Shown piece by piece: positions 7,773 through 16,589 of a DNA stretch of 64,000 nucleotides; position 1 is the first letter of the stretch, and every line of letters begins with the position of its first letter. The stretch comes from Bacteroidales bacterium (lineage in GTDB: Bacteria > Bacteroidota > Bacteroidia > Bacteroidales > TTA-H9). Position numbers and translations under genes: made by a program. Under the pieces are notes generated by a model. That model did no database searches and was not told the DNA's origin. It worked only from the letters and a program-made list of their open reading frames with translations. Location of the stretch: contig JAQVCV010000010.1 of NCBI GenBank assembly GCA_028689615.1, positions 26,412 through 90,411 of the forward strand, read 5' to 3'.

Positions 7773-8636
7773 GTGAACGAAGTAATATTATATTCATTAG
7801 TCTCATTGGCCGGGATTGGGTCAGTGATGGCTGTAGTTTTGTATTTTGTAGCCCAAAAGTTTAAAGTTATTGAGGATCCGCGTATCGACGATGTAGAAGC
7901 CTCTTTGCCCGGAGCTAATTGTGGTGGATGTGGTTTTGCAGGCTGTCGCAATTTTGCAGAGGCTCTTGTTAAGAACGAATCATTGGAGGGGCTCAATTGT
8001 CCTGTTGGTGGGTCTGCCACCATGACGGTAGTTGCTGAAATAATGGGTCTTGCGGCCGATGCATCTGAGCCTAAGATTGCCGTTGTAAGATGTAATGGAA
8101 GCCGCAGTCATGCTCCTGCCAAAGTTGTTCTCGATGGTGTTTCGAGTTGTGCCTTTGCGCACAGTCTTTTCTCTGGTGAAAGTGGTTGCCCCAACGGTTG
8201 CCTGGGATTAGGCGATTGTGTGACCAGTTGTCAGTTCGACGCCATTCACATCGACCCTCAAACTGGCTTACCCGTGGTCAACGAGAAGTGTGTTGCCTGT
8301 GGTGCCTGTGTTAAGGCTTGCCCACGAGGGGTGATTGAACTCAGGAACAAAGGGAAAAAAGATCGACGGATTTTTGTCAGTTGCATCAATACAGAGAAGG
8401 GAGCCGTTGCCAAGAAAAATTGTGAAGTGGCTTGCATTGGCTGTGGGAAATGTGTAAAAGCTTGCCCATTTGAGGCTATCACTCTTTCCAACAATCTGGC
8501 TTACATTGACTTTGAAAAGTGTAAACTGTGCCGCAAATGTGTCGCAGAATGCCCCACCGGAGCCATCCACGAATTGAACTTCCCGCCCCGCAAAGAGGCT
8601 GCACCTGCCGAAGCTTTAACCGAAGCCAACGGATAA
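7773..8636 (+). CDS. rnfB: Rnf complex subunit B (ferredoxin-entry Fe-S protein)
   Basis: 287 residues from a GTG start at 7773. An N-terminal transmembrane helix (VILYSLVSLAGIGSVMAVVLY) is followed by the RnfB [4Fe-4S] motif with Cys50, 53, 58 and 76 (NCGGCGFAGC then NCPVGG). Further ferredoxin-type cluster motifs lie at about 130-275 (CVACGACVKACP, CIGCGKCVKACP, CRKCVAECP). RnfB accepts electrons from reduced ferredoxin and passes them into the membrane complex that reduces NAD+ while pumping Na+ or H+. It is first in rnfBCDGEA. Confidence 0.97.
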   Translation: MNEVILYSLVSLAGIGSVMAVVLYFVAQKFKVIEDPRIDDVEASLPGANCGGCGFAGCRNFAEALVKNESLEGLNCPVGGSATMTVVAEIMGLAADASEPKIAVVRCNGSRSHAPAKVVLDGVSSCAFAHSLFSGESGCPNGCLGLGDCVTSCQFDAIHIDPQTGLPVVNEKCVACGACVKACPRGVIELRNKGKKDRRIFVSCINTEKGAVAKKNCEVACIGCGKCVKACPFEAITLSNNLAYIDFEKCKLCRKCVAECPTGAIHELNFPPRKEAAPAEALTEANG

Positions 8637-8677
8637 TTGATGTTTGTTTTAAGTTTAACAATTTGAAGCGATTACTC

Positions 8678-10009
8678 TTGAAAACATTTAACATGGGTGG
8701 AGTTCACCCCGAAGAGAATAAATTATCGGCCACAAAGCCAATAGAGGTCTTCCCCCTGCCTCAAAAAGTTTACATCCCCTTAAGTCAGAGTCTTGGTGCA
8801 CCTTCAAAGCCTGTTGTAAAAAAGGGCGACACAGTTAAAGTGGGCCAGCTAATAGCTCAGGGCGAGTCTTTTATATCGTCAAACATCCACTCGTCGGTGT
8901 CGGGCAAGGTTTCCAAAATCGACGATTATCCCGATGCATCGGGTTATCGCCGTCAGGCTGTCTTTATTGATGTTGAAGGCGATGAATGGGAAGAATCCAT
9001 CGATCGTTCTCCCGTGCTGATACGCGAATGCAACTTATCTGCCGAAGAGATCACAGCCCGTATAAAGGCCGCTGGCATCGTTGGTTTGGGTGGTGCTACT
9101 TTCCCTTCGCACGTGAAGTTGATGGTCCCAAACGGGAAAAAACCTGAGTACCTTATCATTAACGGCGTAGAATGTGAACCTTACCTGACCTCAGATCATA
9201 GGTTGATGCTGGAGAAAGGTGAGGAGATGATGGTGGGAATCAGTATTTTGATGAAAGGACTTGGAGTGAGTAAGGCTCTGATAGGGGTTGAGAATAACAA
9301 ACCCGATGCCATCTCCCATTTGCAAAAGCTTGCTCAGTCGTGGCCCGGGGTCGAGGTTCATCCGTTGAAAGTTCAGTATCCGCAAGGAGGTGAAAAGCAA
9401 TTGATAAAGGCTTTGGTTAACCGTGAAGTTCCTTCAGGGAAACTTCCCATCGAGGTGGGTTGCGTGGTGAACAACGTGGGGACCGCCTTCGCGGTTTATG
9501 AAGCTATTCAGAAAAACAAGCCTCTTTTCGAACGGGTTGTTACAGTCACTGGTAAGGCAATTCCCCGCCCGGCCAACTATTTGGTACGAGTTGGTACGCT
9601 TGTTTCTGAGCTTTTAATGCAATCAGGCTACGACGAAAACAAATCGGGTAAGGTGATTAACGGTGGACCTATGATGGGTAAAGCGTTGTCAACCATCGAG
9701 GTCCCTGTTGTTAAAGGATCTTCAGGGATTTTGGTTATGCCTGAACAAGAATCGCGTAGAATGAAAGAGGTCAATTGCATCAGGTGTTCCCGATGTGCAT
9801 CGGCTTGCCCGATGGGGCTGGAGCCCTACCTGTTGGCCACCATGTCTTCGCTGAGCATGATCGAAAGCGTTGAAAATGAAAGAATCATGGATTGCATTGA
9901 GTGCGGTTCCTGCCAATACACCTGTCCCTCTGGACGTCAACTACTCGACTACATCAGAGTAGGAAAAGGGGCAGTTGGAAAAATGATCAGAGCCAGAAGT
10001 GCCAAATAA
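8678..10009 (+). CDS. rnfC: Rnf complex subunit C (NADH/FMN-binding Fe-S subunit)
   Basis: About 443 residues. The family usually begins LKTF-x-GG-x-HPxENK, which here corresponds to a TTG at 8678 (LKTFNMGGVHPEENK). The first ATG, at 8693, would lose five conserved residues. The open frame runs up into rnfB without support. Domains in order: an N-terminal barrel-sandwich, a Rossmann NAD/FMN-binding part with GLGGATFPSHVKL and the VNGVECEPYLTSDH-type motif, then a SLBB-like domain, then two [4Fe-4S] clusters (CIRCSRCASACP at about 367, CIECGSCQYTCP at about 407). It is the NADH-interacting subunit on the cytoplasmic face. Confidence 0.96.
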   Translation: MKTFNMGGVHPEENKLSATKPIEVFPLPQKVYIPLSQSLGAPSKPVVKKGDTVKVGQLIAQGESFISSNIHSSVSGKVSKIDDYPDASGYRRQAVFIDVEGDEWEESIDRSPVLIRECNLSAEEITARIKAAGIVGLGGATFPSHVKLMVPNGKKPEYLIINGVECEPYLTSDHRLMLEKGEEMMVGISILMKGLGVSKALIGVENNKPDAISHLQKLAQSWPGVEVHPLKVQYPQGGEKQLIKALVNREVPSGKLPIEVGCVVNNVGTAFAVYEAIQKNKPLFERVVTVTGKAIPRPANYLVRVGTLVSELLMQSGYDENKSGKVINGGPMMGKALSTIEVPVVKGSSGILVMPEQESRRMKEVNCIRCSRCASACPMGLEPYLLATMSSLSMIESVENERIMDCIECGSCQYTCPSGRQLLDYIRVGKGAVGKMIRARSAK

Positions 10010-10045
10010 TTAAAAAGATGTTAAACTGATATAATTAATAAGGTA

Positions 10046-11041
10046 ATGAATTTACTTACCATTTCAGGTTCACCGCATGTTCACAACGATCAGTCCGTCA
10101 AAAAGATCATGTTTGGTGTGATCATTTCGCTGATACCCGCCATGCTGGTGTCGTTTTACTTTTTTGGGTTGCCTTCCATCATCCTCACGCTTACTGCTGT
10201 GATATCATGCGCCCTTTTTGAATTTCTGATTCAAAAGTATCTTCTTCATACCGAGCCATCGGTTACCGACGGATCGGCTATGCTTACCGGTCTGCTTCTC
10301 GCCTTCAATGTACCCTCCAATCTGCCGATCTGGATGATGATCGTGGGATCTTTGGTAGCTATAGGTATTGGTAAGATGTCGTTTGGTGGCTTAGGCAAAA
10401 ACCCTTTCAATCCGGCTTTGGTCGGACGGGTGTTTCTTCTGATCTCCTTTCCGGTTGATATGACAAGCTGGCCGCTGCCTCAGAATTTTACTACGTCGTT
10501 AACCGATGTTGTTACCGGCCCCACCCCACTGGGCATTGTGAAGGAAGGGCTGAAGAAAGGCGATGCTATGGCTGACCTAATGACTCAGGTTCCCGATTAT
10601 GTTAATCTGCTTTTGGGAAATATGGGTGGTTCCATCGGCGAGGTTTCTGCTTTGGCAATCATAATTGGTGGATTGTATATGCTTGTTAAAAAGATTATAA
10701 GCTGGCACATTCCGGTGGCTTTCATCGGTTCGGTTTTGGTGTTTGCCGCCATTCTGAATTTAGTAAACCCTGCCTTGTATGTTAATCCGCTGTTTCATCT
10801 TGTAACCGGTGGTTTGATGTTGGGCGCCATCTATATGGCCACTGATATGGTCACCTCACCCATGAGCGCCTTGTCAATGATCATTTATGGGGTGGGCTGT
10901 GGTATTCTCACGGTCCTTATCAGGGTTTTTGGGGCATATCCCGAAGGAGTTTCGTTTGCCATTCTTATTATGAATGCCCTTACCCCTATCCTTAACAAAT
11001 ATATCAAACCCAAAAGGTTTGGTGAAGTTGTAGCCGCTTAA
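10046..11041 (+). CDS. rnfD: Rnf complex subunit D (flavinylated membrane subunit)
   Basis: 331 residues, with eight or more transmembrane helices. The motif VTGPTPLG contains Thr160, the residue expected to carry covalent FMN (family motif S/T-G-x-T-P). DGSAMLTGLLLAFNVP and GKNPFNPALVGRVF are typical of RnfD/NqrB. It is part of the ion-translocating core and follows rnfC by 36 bp. Confidence 0.97.
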   Translation: MNLLTISGSPHVHNDQSVKKIMFGVIISLIPAMLVSFYFFGLPSIILTLTAVISCALFEFLIQKYLLHTEPSVTDGSAMLTGLLLAFNVPSNLPIWMMIVGSLVAIGIGKMSFGGLGKNPFNPALVGRVFLLISFPVDMTSWPLPQNFTTSLTDVVTGPTPLGIVKEGLKKGDAMADLMTQVPDYVNLLLGNMGGSIGEVSALAIIIGGLYMLVKKIISWHIPVAFIGSVLVFAAILNLVNPALYVNPLFHLVTGGLMLGAIYMATDMVTSPMSALSMIIYGVGCGILTVLIRVFGAYPEGVSFAILIMNALTPILNKYIKPKRFGEVVAA

Positions 11042-11064
11042 TCACGAATTTAACAGGAATTAAA

Positions 11065-11679
11065 ATGGCACAAAAAGAGTCGAATTTTTTGAATATGTTC
11101 CTCACCCTTCTGGTGATCACTGGTGTGGCTGCACTGGCTTTAGGAGGTGTTTATACCGTGACGAAAGCGCCAATCGAGGCAGCTAAAAAGGCAAAACAGG
11201 AAGCAGCCATTCAAATGGTGGTGCCGGGCTTTGCTAATAAACCCGGAGATGAAGCAATTGAACTAACCAGCGATGACGGACTGCCTCTGAAGTTGTTCCC
11301 GGCGCGCGATGCTTCTGGTGCACTTATCGGAGTTGCGATGGAAACCGTTACTATGAAAGGTTTCAGTGGCGAAATCAAAGTGATGGTTGGTTTTAAGCCA
11401 GATGGCGAAGTGATTAATTATCAGGTGCTCGAGCATAAAGAAACGCCCGGGCTAGGTACAAAGATGGCTGATTGGTTTAAAACTGATGTAAAAAAACAAA
11501 GCATTCTTGGAAAGAACCCATCGAATACCAATTTTACTGTGTCAAAAGATGGCACAGGTGGTGAAGTTGATGCCATCACAGCTGCCACAATCAGCAGCCG
11601 TGCCTTTCTCGATGCTGTCACACGCGCTCACAAGGCTTTTATGGATTATCAAACCAAACAGGGAGGACAGTTACAATGA
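11065..11679 (+). CDS. rnfG: Rnf complex subunit G (FMN-binding)
   Basis: 204 residues. One N-terminal transmembrane helix ([21 protein letters not shown]) is followed by an FMN-binding domain on the outer side. The flavinylation site is Thr175 in [23 protein letters not shown] is the usual RnfG motif (ETPGLG at about 128-133). It overlaps rnfE by 4 nt (ATGA), indicating translational coupling. Confidence 0.96.
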   Translation: MAQKESNFLNMFLTLLVITGVAALALGGVYTVTKAPIEAAKKAKQEAAIQMVVPGFANKPGDEAIELTSDDGLPLKLFPARDASGALIGVAMETVTMKGFSGEIKVMVGFKPDGEVINYQVLEHKETPGLGTKMADWFKTDVKKQSILGKNPSNTNFTVSKDGTGGEVDAITAATISSRAFLDAVTRAHKAFMDYQTKQGGQLQ

Positions 11680-12257
11680 ATCAAATGAAAAATTTTACAA
11701 AAGGGTTTCTCACCGAAAACCCCGTTCTGGTATTGCTTCTTGGTATGTGTCCCACGCTGGGAGTGACCACTTCTGCCATGAATGGCCTGGGGATGGGATT
11801 GGCAACAACGTTCGTACTGGTGGCCTCCAATGTGGTTGTTTCTTTGGTGAAAGATCTGATACCAGGGAAAGTTAGAATTCCCTCTTTTATAGTAATCATA
11901 GCCTCTTTCGTTACAATTGTAGAGCTTTTGATGCAGGCTTATATGCCGGCCCTGTTCGATTCTTTGGGTTTGTTTATCCCTCTTATCGTGGTAAACTGTA
12001 TTGTTCTCGGCCGTGCGGAGGCATTTGCTTCCAAAAACAACGTGGCTTCATCTGCCGTCGATGGCTTGGGGATGGGGCTTGGATTCGCCTTCGCTCTTAC
12101 CATGTTAGGTAGCATTCGCGAGATACTTGGAGGTGGTGCCATTTTCGGAATGAAACTTATAGCCGGAGATGGAATCTTGGTGTTCATCTTAGCACCCGGT
12201 GCTTTTATCGCGTTGGGATATTTGATCGCACTGATACAAAAGCTGCGCAAAGTCTGA
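11676..12257 (+). CDS. rnfE: Rnf complex subunit E (membrane subunit)
   Basis: 193 residues, six transmembrane helices. The family motifs [21 protein letters not shown] (halves LLGMCPTLG and NGLGMG) and [18 protein letters not shown] are present. RnfE and RnfA form an inverted-topology pair carrying a membrane Fe-S cluster between conserved cysteines (here Cys in GMCPTLG and VNCIVLG). It starts inside the rnfG stop codon. Confidence 0.97.
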   Translation: MNQMKNFTKGFLTENPVLVLLLGMCPTLGVTTSAMNGLGMGLATTFVLVASNVVVSLVKDLIPGKVRIPSFIVIIASFVTIVELLMQAYMPALFDSLGLFIPLIVVNCIVLGRAEAFASKNNVASSAVDGLGMGLGFAFALTMLGSIREILGGGAIFGMKLIAGDGILVFILAPGAFIALGYLIALIQKLRKV

Positions 12258-12283
12258 CAAACAATCTGTAATATCAAGTAAAC

Positions 12284-12856
12284 ATGGAATATATCATCAT
12301 AATCATCAGTGCCATCTTTGTTAACAACATAGTGCTGGCACAATTTCTGGGAATTTGCCCTTTCCTTGGTGTTTCAAAGAAATTGGAAACAGCAGTGGGA
12401 ATGGGAGCTGCTGTAGTTTTTGTTATGGCACTGGCTACTCTTGTTACCTGGCTTGTTCAATTCTACATTTTAAATCCTCTTGGTATCGGATACCTTCAAA
12501 CCATCTCTTTCATCCTGATTATTGCAGCTTTGGTTCAGATGGTGGAGATCATTCTTAAAAAGGTTTCCCCGTCGCTGTATCAGGCTCTCGGAATATTCCT
12601 CCCTTTGATTACAACCAACTGCGCTGTACTTGGGGTGGCTATTCTTACCATTCAAAAAGATTACAGTCTGTTGCAAGGGGTTGTTTTCGCAATCGCTAAT
12701 GCGCTCGGGTTTACTTTTGCCCTGGTTATTTTCTCCGGAATTCGTGAACATCTTGATCTAATGGAGGTTCCCAAAGGTATGAGAGGTGTGCCTATAGCCT
12801 TGGTTACAGCCGGAATTCTTGCCTTGGCTTTCATGGGGTTTGCCGGCCTTGTTTAA
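12284..12856 (+). CDS. rnfA: Rnf complex subunit A (membrane subunit)
   Basis: 190 residues with six transmembrane helices. FVNNIVLAQFLGICPFLGVSKK (split at FLGICPFLG) and PLITTNCAVLGVAIL hold the conserved cysteines that pair with RnfE to bind the membrane cluster. It is the last gene of the operon and ends at the terminator 12877-12912. Confidence 0.97.
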   Translation: MEYIIIIISAIFVNNIVLAQFLGICPFLGVSKKLETAVGMGAAVVFVMALATLVTWLVQFYILNPLGIGYLQTISFILIIAALVQMVEIILKKVSPSLYQALGIFLPLITTNCAVLGVAILTIQKDYSLLQGVVFAIANALGFTFALVIFSGIREHLDLMEVPKGMRGVPIALVTAGILALAFMGFAGLV

Positions 12857-12876
12857 TTTGAAAATCTAAGATCGTA

Positions 12877-12912
12877 AACCGGTGGGAACGGGCGTTCCTG
12901 CCGGTTTTTTTT
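12877..12912 (+). terminator. rnf operon terminator
   Basis: AACCGGTGGGAAC pairs with GTTCCTGCCGGTT (two G-T wobbles) around a short loop and is followed by eight T. It lies 20 bp after the rnfA stop. Confidence 0.9.
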
Positions 12913-12931
12913 ATCAACCTGCTTGTTTTTG

Positions 12932-12939
12932 TACCTTTG
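12932..12939 (+). promoter_or_regulatory. -7 box (TACCTTTG) for the ftsE-like gene
   Basis: An exact TAnnTTTG match 47 bp before the ATG at 12987 and 20 bp after the rnf terminator T run. The -33 position falls in the end of that T run, with no clean TTTG. Confidence 0.5.
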
Positions 12940-12986
12940 CATTTTACCCGCCATTTTATTAGCTAATATCCTTATCCTTTTTGTTT

Positions 12987-13697
12987 ATGCCTCCTCTAAT
13001 TCACTTCGAAAATGTTGACATCTTTCAGCGCGATTTGCTGGTATTGAAAGAGGTGTCTCTTTCTGTAAGCAATGGAGAATTTGTTTACCTGATTGGGAAA
13101 ACAGGCTCTGGCAAAAGCAGCCTGTTAAAAACTATGTACGCCGAACTTCCGGTTCAGGGTGGATTGGCGTTTGTTGCCGGATACAGCCTCGTGGAATTAA
13201 AAAGAAGTGAAGTACCGCACCTTAGGCGAAAACTCGGAATTGTTTTTCAGGATTTTCAACTGCTCAACGACAGATCGGTTACTGATAATCTTTTGTTTGT
13301 AATGAAGGCTACTGGTTGGAGTGATAAAAAATTAATGAACGAGCGGGCCGAGGAGGTTTTACAGAGCGTTGGACTTTCAACCAAAGGCTATAAAATGCCT
13401 CATCAATTATCAGGAGGGGAACAGCAAAGGGTGTCAATTGCCCGGGCATTAATTAACAATCCGGAAATTATTCTTGCCGATGAACCTACCGGAAATCTTG
13501 ATCCTGAAACTTCAGCGGGGATTATGGTCTTGCTTCGCGATATCAGTCTGACAGGCAGATCCGTGTTAATGGCTACCCACAACTACAACCTGATCAAACG
13601 GTTCCCTTCACGTGTTTTTCGCATTGAGAACGGGTTGGTTATCGACGATCCAATCGAATCGTATGAAGGGTCGCCTGAAAACGACCACGACTCTTGA
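12987..13697 (+). CDS. ftsE: ABC transporter ATP-binding protein, FtsE-like
   Basis: 236 residues from the ATG at 12987 (a TTG at 12981 would add two). Walker A is GKTGSGKS (about 38-45), the Q-loop is VFQDFQLL, the signature is LSGGEQQR and Walker B is IILADEP followed by TGNLD, with the H-loop in MATHNY. Length, FQDFQLLNDRSV and the C-terminal tail fit FtsE, the cytoplasmic ATPase of FtsEX that controls peptidoglycan hydrolysis at division. No ftsX is adjacent, so a LolD/MacB-type ATPase remains possible. It ends 1 bp from the convergent xpt stop with no terminator between. Confidence 0.8.
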   Translation: MPPLIHFENVDIFQRDLLVLKEVSLSVSNGEFVYLIGKTGSGKSSLLKTMYAELPVQGGLAFVAGYSLVELKRSEVPHLRRKLGIVFQDFQLLNDRSVTDNLLFVMKATGWSDKKLMNERAEEVLQSVGLSTKGYKMPHQLSGGEQQRVSIARALINNPEIILADEPTGNLDPETSAGIMVLLRDISLTGRSVLMATHNYNLIKRFPSRVFRIENGLVIDDPIESYEGSPENDHDS

Positions 13698-13698
13698 T

Positions 13699-14268
13699 CT
13701 AGCTCATTTCTATAGTTTCTGATTCAAGCGAGGTGATTTTCACGAGCGATTCAACAAGATAATCCTGGCTTCGAAGCCAATCACCTCCACCTTGAAACAC
13801 TTTCTCGATCACAATTCCAAAACCACCTACAACCACTCCTGCACCGGAACAGATATTTAGGATCGCCCTGGTTGTGTTTCCATGTGCCAAAAAATCGTCG
13901 ATAAATAAAACAGATTCTCCTTTCGTAAGGTATTCGCAGCTGATAACCATTTGATAACTGTTTCCTTTGGTGAACGACACAACTTCTGCACCATAATAAT
14001 TGTTGGCCATGGTCACCGGAATTCTCTTTTTGGCAAAAACCATAGGAATATTCATGAGGTAGGCGGTTAACAAAGCGGGGGCAATGCCACTTGATTCAAC
14101 AGTAAGTATCTTGTCAACTCTTATATGACTAAATCGGTGTGCAAATTCTTGCGCGATTTGCATCATCAATTGCGGATCTACCTGGTGGTTCAACAAACCG
14201 TCCACTTTAAGAATCCCTCCGGGCAAACACCGTGCATCATTTAAAATCCTGTTCTTTAATGTCACCAT
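13699..14268 (-). CDS. xpt: Xanthine phosphoribosyltransferase
   Basis: 189 residues from the ATG at 14268 (MVTLKNRILNDARCLPGGILKVD), which matches the family start; the frame is open up to 14289. Type I PRTase features: NHQVDPQLM (about 27-35), a flexible-loop region around 80-90, and the PRPP-binding motif SVLFIDDFLAHGNTT (about 120-134). It converts xanthine plus PRPP to XMP in purine salvage. The start overlaps the preceding glycosyltransferase by 32 nt, so the two are probably co-transcribed. No purine riboswitch leader is visible. Confidence 0.93.
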   Translation of the reverse strand: MVTLKNRILNDARCLPGGILKVDGLLNHQVDPQLMMQIAQEFAHRFSHIRVDKILTVESSGIAPALLTAYLMNIPMVFAKKRIPVTMANNYYGAEVVSFTKGNSYQMVISCEYLTKGESVLFIDDFLAHGNTTRAILNICSGAGVVVGGFGIVIEKVFQGGGDWLRSQDYLVESLVKITSLESETIEMS

Positions 14269-15415
14269 TGCAATTCTGTTTTGAATCAAATATTAAAAGA
14301 ATCAGTTTTTCGATATTTTGGTTGTTGTTGAAGGGGGCTAAAAGGGTTATGCGTTTTTGCAGGTCTGAAGCAGTAAAGGGTTGCTTCATCAGCCTTTCTG
14401 CTTGTGTTTTTATTTCCTTTACGCTGTTGGCCACATAGCAGGCAGGCTCAAGATGGGTTCCTGAAAGCATTTTGCTGTTGGCCACACAGTGTCGCCCGTT
14501 GAAAAGGGTGTTGAGAAGCTTGAGTTTAAGTCCTGTGGCTTGAAATGTAAACATCAGATTCACCTGTGCCCCGGCAATGAGCTTATCCATTTCTTCCTGA
14601 GATGGATTGGCTATTAGTTTTGCATTCCTGTGTTTTTTGACCAGATTTGTTAGCTTTTTCGGAGGATCCATTCCGGCTATAACCAAAGGGAAATCGCTCT
14701 CCTTCATCACCTTGGTAAGAAGGAATTGTGCCGCTCTGTAATTTTCTGAAACTGATAGTTTGCCGTGGTACAGCATATAGTTTCCTTCACCATGGGCAGA
14801 TGAAACTTTGTCGTTGGCATGAAAACTCGGGATGTATAGTACCCGCTTGAGGGGGAAGTGGGTGGCTAAATAGCGATTGTCTTCCTGCGATACAGTAAGG
14901 ATAAGGTCGGCATGCTGAAGTTTCTTTTGAAACAATCTGAGCTTGAGTGCTTCAGTCAGGAAAAAAAATTTCTTCGCCAGATTCTTTTCTGCCTTGGCCA
15001 AATGGATATAATAATGGTGCTCAATGTTGCTTTCGCGGTAAATTTTGAGCCGGTTTCTTAGCCTGGGATGGTTGATCAGGCTGCAGGTATGCAATCCCTC
15101 GAAGAGGATGGGGTGGTTGTCGTTGACAAGGTTGGAGAGTAAGTCGGGATGCTTTCGGCTTGCTACCACATAAGGTCTTACCGACAAGTTAGCTCCAATA
15201 CCAGTTCTCCTGGGGTAGTAATATACTTGAGAGCAGTATTGACGGAGCTCTTCCTGAATACCCCTTCCATATTCGAAGCAATGAAGGGTGATGTGTACTC
15301 CTTTCTGATGCAGCCACCTGATTTTGTGAAAAACATCGATAACACCGCCATAATTGGCCGGAAAAGGGACGTCGAAAGCTACGATGTGAAGGTATTTACC
15401 TGATGAATTTTCCAT
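14237..15415 (-). CDS. Glycosyltransferase (GT-B fold, family 1/4-like)
   Basis: 392 residues from the ATG at 15415; the longer frame to 15505 lies inside the upstream gene and is not supported. The N-terminal Rossmann half opens with KYLHIVAFDVPFPANYGG, where a glycine loop follows the first strand as in many GT-B enzymes. The C-terminal half has YMLYHGKLSVSENYRAAQFLL and PLVIAGMDPP, the usual start of the nucleotide-sugar-binding domain, and LKLKLLNTLFNGRHCVANSKM. The sugar and acceptor are unknown. It overlaps the upstream glycosyltransferase by 20 nt and xpt downstream by 32 nt. Confidence 0.85.
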   Translation of the reverse strand: MENSSGKYLHIVAFDVPFPANYGGVIDVFHKIRWLHQKGVHITLHCFEYGRGIQEELRQYCSQVYYYPRRTGIGANLSVRPYVVASRKHPDLLSNLVNDNHPILFEGLHTCSLINHPRLRNRLKIYRESNIEHHYYIHLAKAEKNLAKKFFFLTEALKLRLFQKKLQHADLILTVSQEDNRYLATHFPLKRVLYIPSFHANDKVSSAHGEGNYMLYHGKLSVSENYRAAQFLLTKVMKESDFPLVIAGMDPPKKLTNLVKKHRNAKLIANPSQEEMDKLIAGAQVNLMFTFQATGLKLKLLNTLFNGRHCVANSKMLSGTHLEPACYVANSVKEIKTQAERLMKQPFTASDLQKRITLLAPFNNNQNIEKLILLIFDSKQNCNGDIKEQDFK

Positions 15416-16526
15416 AGATTTCTCTAAGTGTATGTTCTTGGTTTTCCCAGCATAAAACTTTGGCGGCGTCCAGGCAGTTTTGCCGCCATTGTTGGTAGCG
15501 GGCAACGTTGGTAATCATCTCGTCAATTCTTTCTGCTATGTGCTTTGGATCGTGTGAATCGATGAAACTGCCAATTTGGTATTGGTTCACTACTTTTTCT
15601 ATCTCAGGCAACCTGCTGGCTAATACAGGAACTCCTGATTGAATGTAATCAAACAATTTGTTTGGTAAGCTGAACCGGTAGTTTGGGTTTGTGTCTTTAT
15701 CGAGTGTTGCTCCAACAATTGCTGAAGCAGTTATTCGACGTAACTGGTCGTAAGGCACTCTGTCGATGATGGTTACATTATGGTGTAGTCCAAGTTCTTC
15801 TTTTTTCTCGCGCAGCAAAGGAAAAACATCACCCGATCCTACGATGATTAGCTGAGCCTGTGTAACATAAGCCATAGCTTGAATCAGTTCTTCAGCTCCG
15901 CGGTCAATGTTGATTCCTGCTCCCTGAAGGATTACAAAAGGTAAAGAGGATGGCAGGTTGAGTTCTGCCATAGTCAATCGGGGAGCCGGAGGTTGGAATA
16001 ACGGCAGGTTTTTAACAACTTGAACTGGGATGTGGTATCGCTGGAAGTAGGCTTCAGCGATGCTGTTGTTTACAGTGATAACATCTTTTAGTGTCGGGAA
16101 AATGATGCGTTCAATCCACAACCATACGTTTCTTACCCTGGGGCGGTTGATGAGTTCTGGAGTCTCTGTATAGAATTCATGAGAATCGTATATCAATTCG
16201 GCTCCTTTGATTTTAGATGCAAGCCATGCAGCGGGGAGAGTGTCAAGATCGTTGGCAACTGCTATCTCGAACTTTGTGCTCAATAGTTTGAAAAACAGGC
16301 GAATGTTGTATTCAGCGTAAAACAGGGGTCCTTTCCTGAAGAAGAGCTTCATTCTGATGCAAGTGTGTCTCTTGGGTGTAAGAGGTGTGCTCCAGGGTAG
16401 TTTCCGCCCTATCAATGTAACAAAAAAACCCATCTGCAACAAACTGTTACAGACTTTTTCAACACGCTGGTCGGTCGCCAGATCGTTGGTTACGCTTAAT
16501 ACAACTCGTGATTTATGGGGTTTCAT
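15396..16526 (-). CDS. Glycosyltransferase (GT4-like)
   Basis: 376 residues. The N-terminal domain starts RVVLSVTNDLATDQRVEKVC with the usual GT4 first strand, followed by ELIYDSHEFYTETPEL near 125-140, the YDAHEYF-type motif of this subgroup. The C-terminal domain has VILQGAGINIDRGAEELIQAM and the donor-binding FSLPNKLFDYIQSGVPVLAS (about 290-309) with SRLPEIEKVV. It probably acts at the cytoplasmic face of the membrane in surface polysaccharide or glycolipid synthesis (inferred). First gene of the block with the next glycosyltransferase and xpt. Confidence 0.9.
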   Translation of the reverse strand: MKPHKSRVVLSVTNDLATDQRVEKVCNSLLQMGFFVTLIGRKLPWSTPLTPKRHTCIRMKLFFRKGPLFYAEYNIRLFFKLLSTKFEIAVANDLDTLPAAWLASKIKGAELIYDSHEFYTETPELINRPRVRNVWLWIERIIFPTLKDVITVNNSIAEAYFQRYHIPVQVVKNLPLFQPPAPRLTMAELNLPSSLPFVILQGAGINIDRGAEELIQAMAYVTQAQLIIVGSGDVFPLLREKKEELGLHHNVTIIDRVPYDQLRRITASAIVGATLDKDTNPNYRFSLPNKLFDYIQSGVPVLASRLPEIEKVVNQYQIGSFIDSHDPKHIAERIDEMITNVARYQQWRQNCLDAAKVLCWENQEHTLREIYGKFIR

Positions 16527-16542
16527 GGCATGAACACCATAT

Positions 16543-16578
16543 TAAAACGGCGCTGACTTTTGTTTAGTGCAGCGCCGT
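16543..16578 (-). terminator. Terminator of proS
   Basis: ACGGCGCTG (16547-16555) pairs with CAGCGCCGT (16570-16578). Read on the minus strand the hairpin is followed by TTTTAAT. It lies just beyond the proS stop at 16590. Confidence 0.8.
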
Positions 16579-16589
16579 GTTGGTTTTTT

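Noticed and set aside
14100..14268. Purine riboswitch upstream of xpt
   Set aside because: The upstream region is the coding sequence of the glycosyltransferase, and no three-way-junction pattern could be found.
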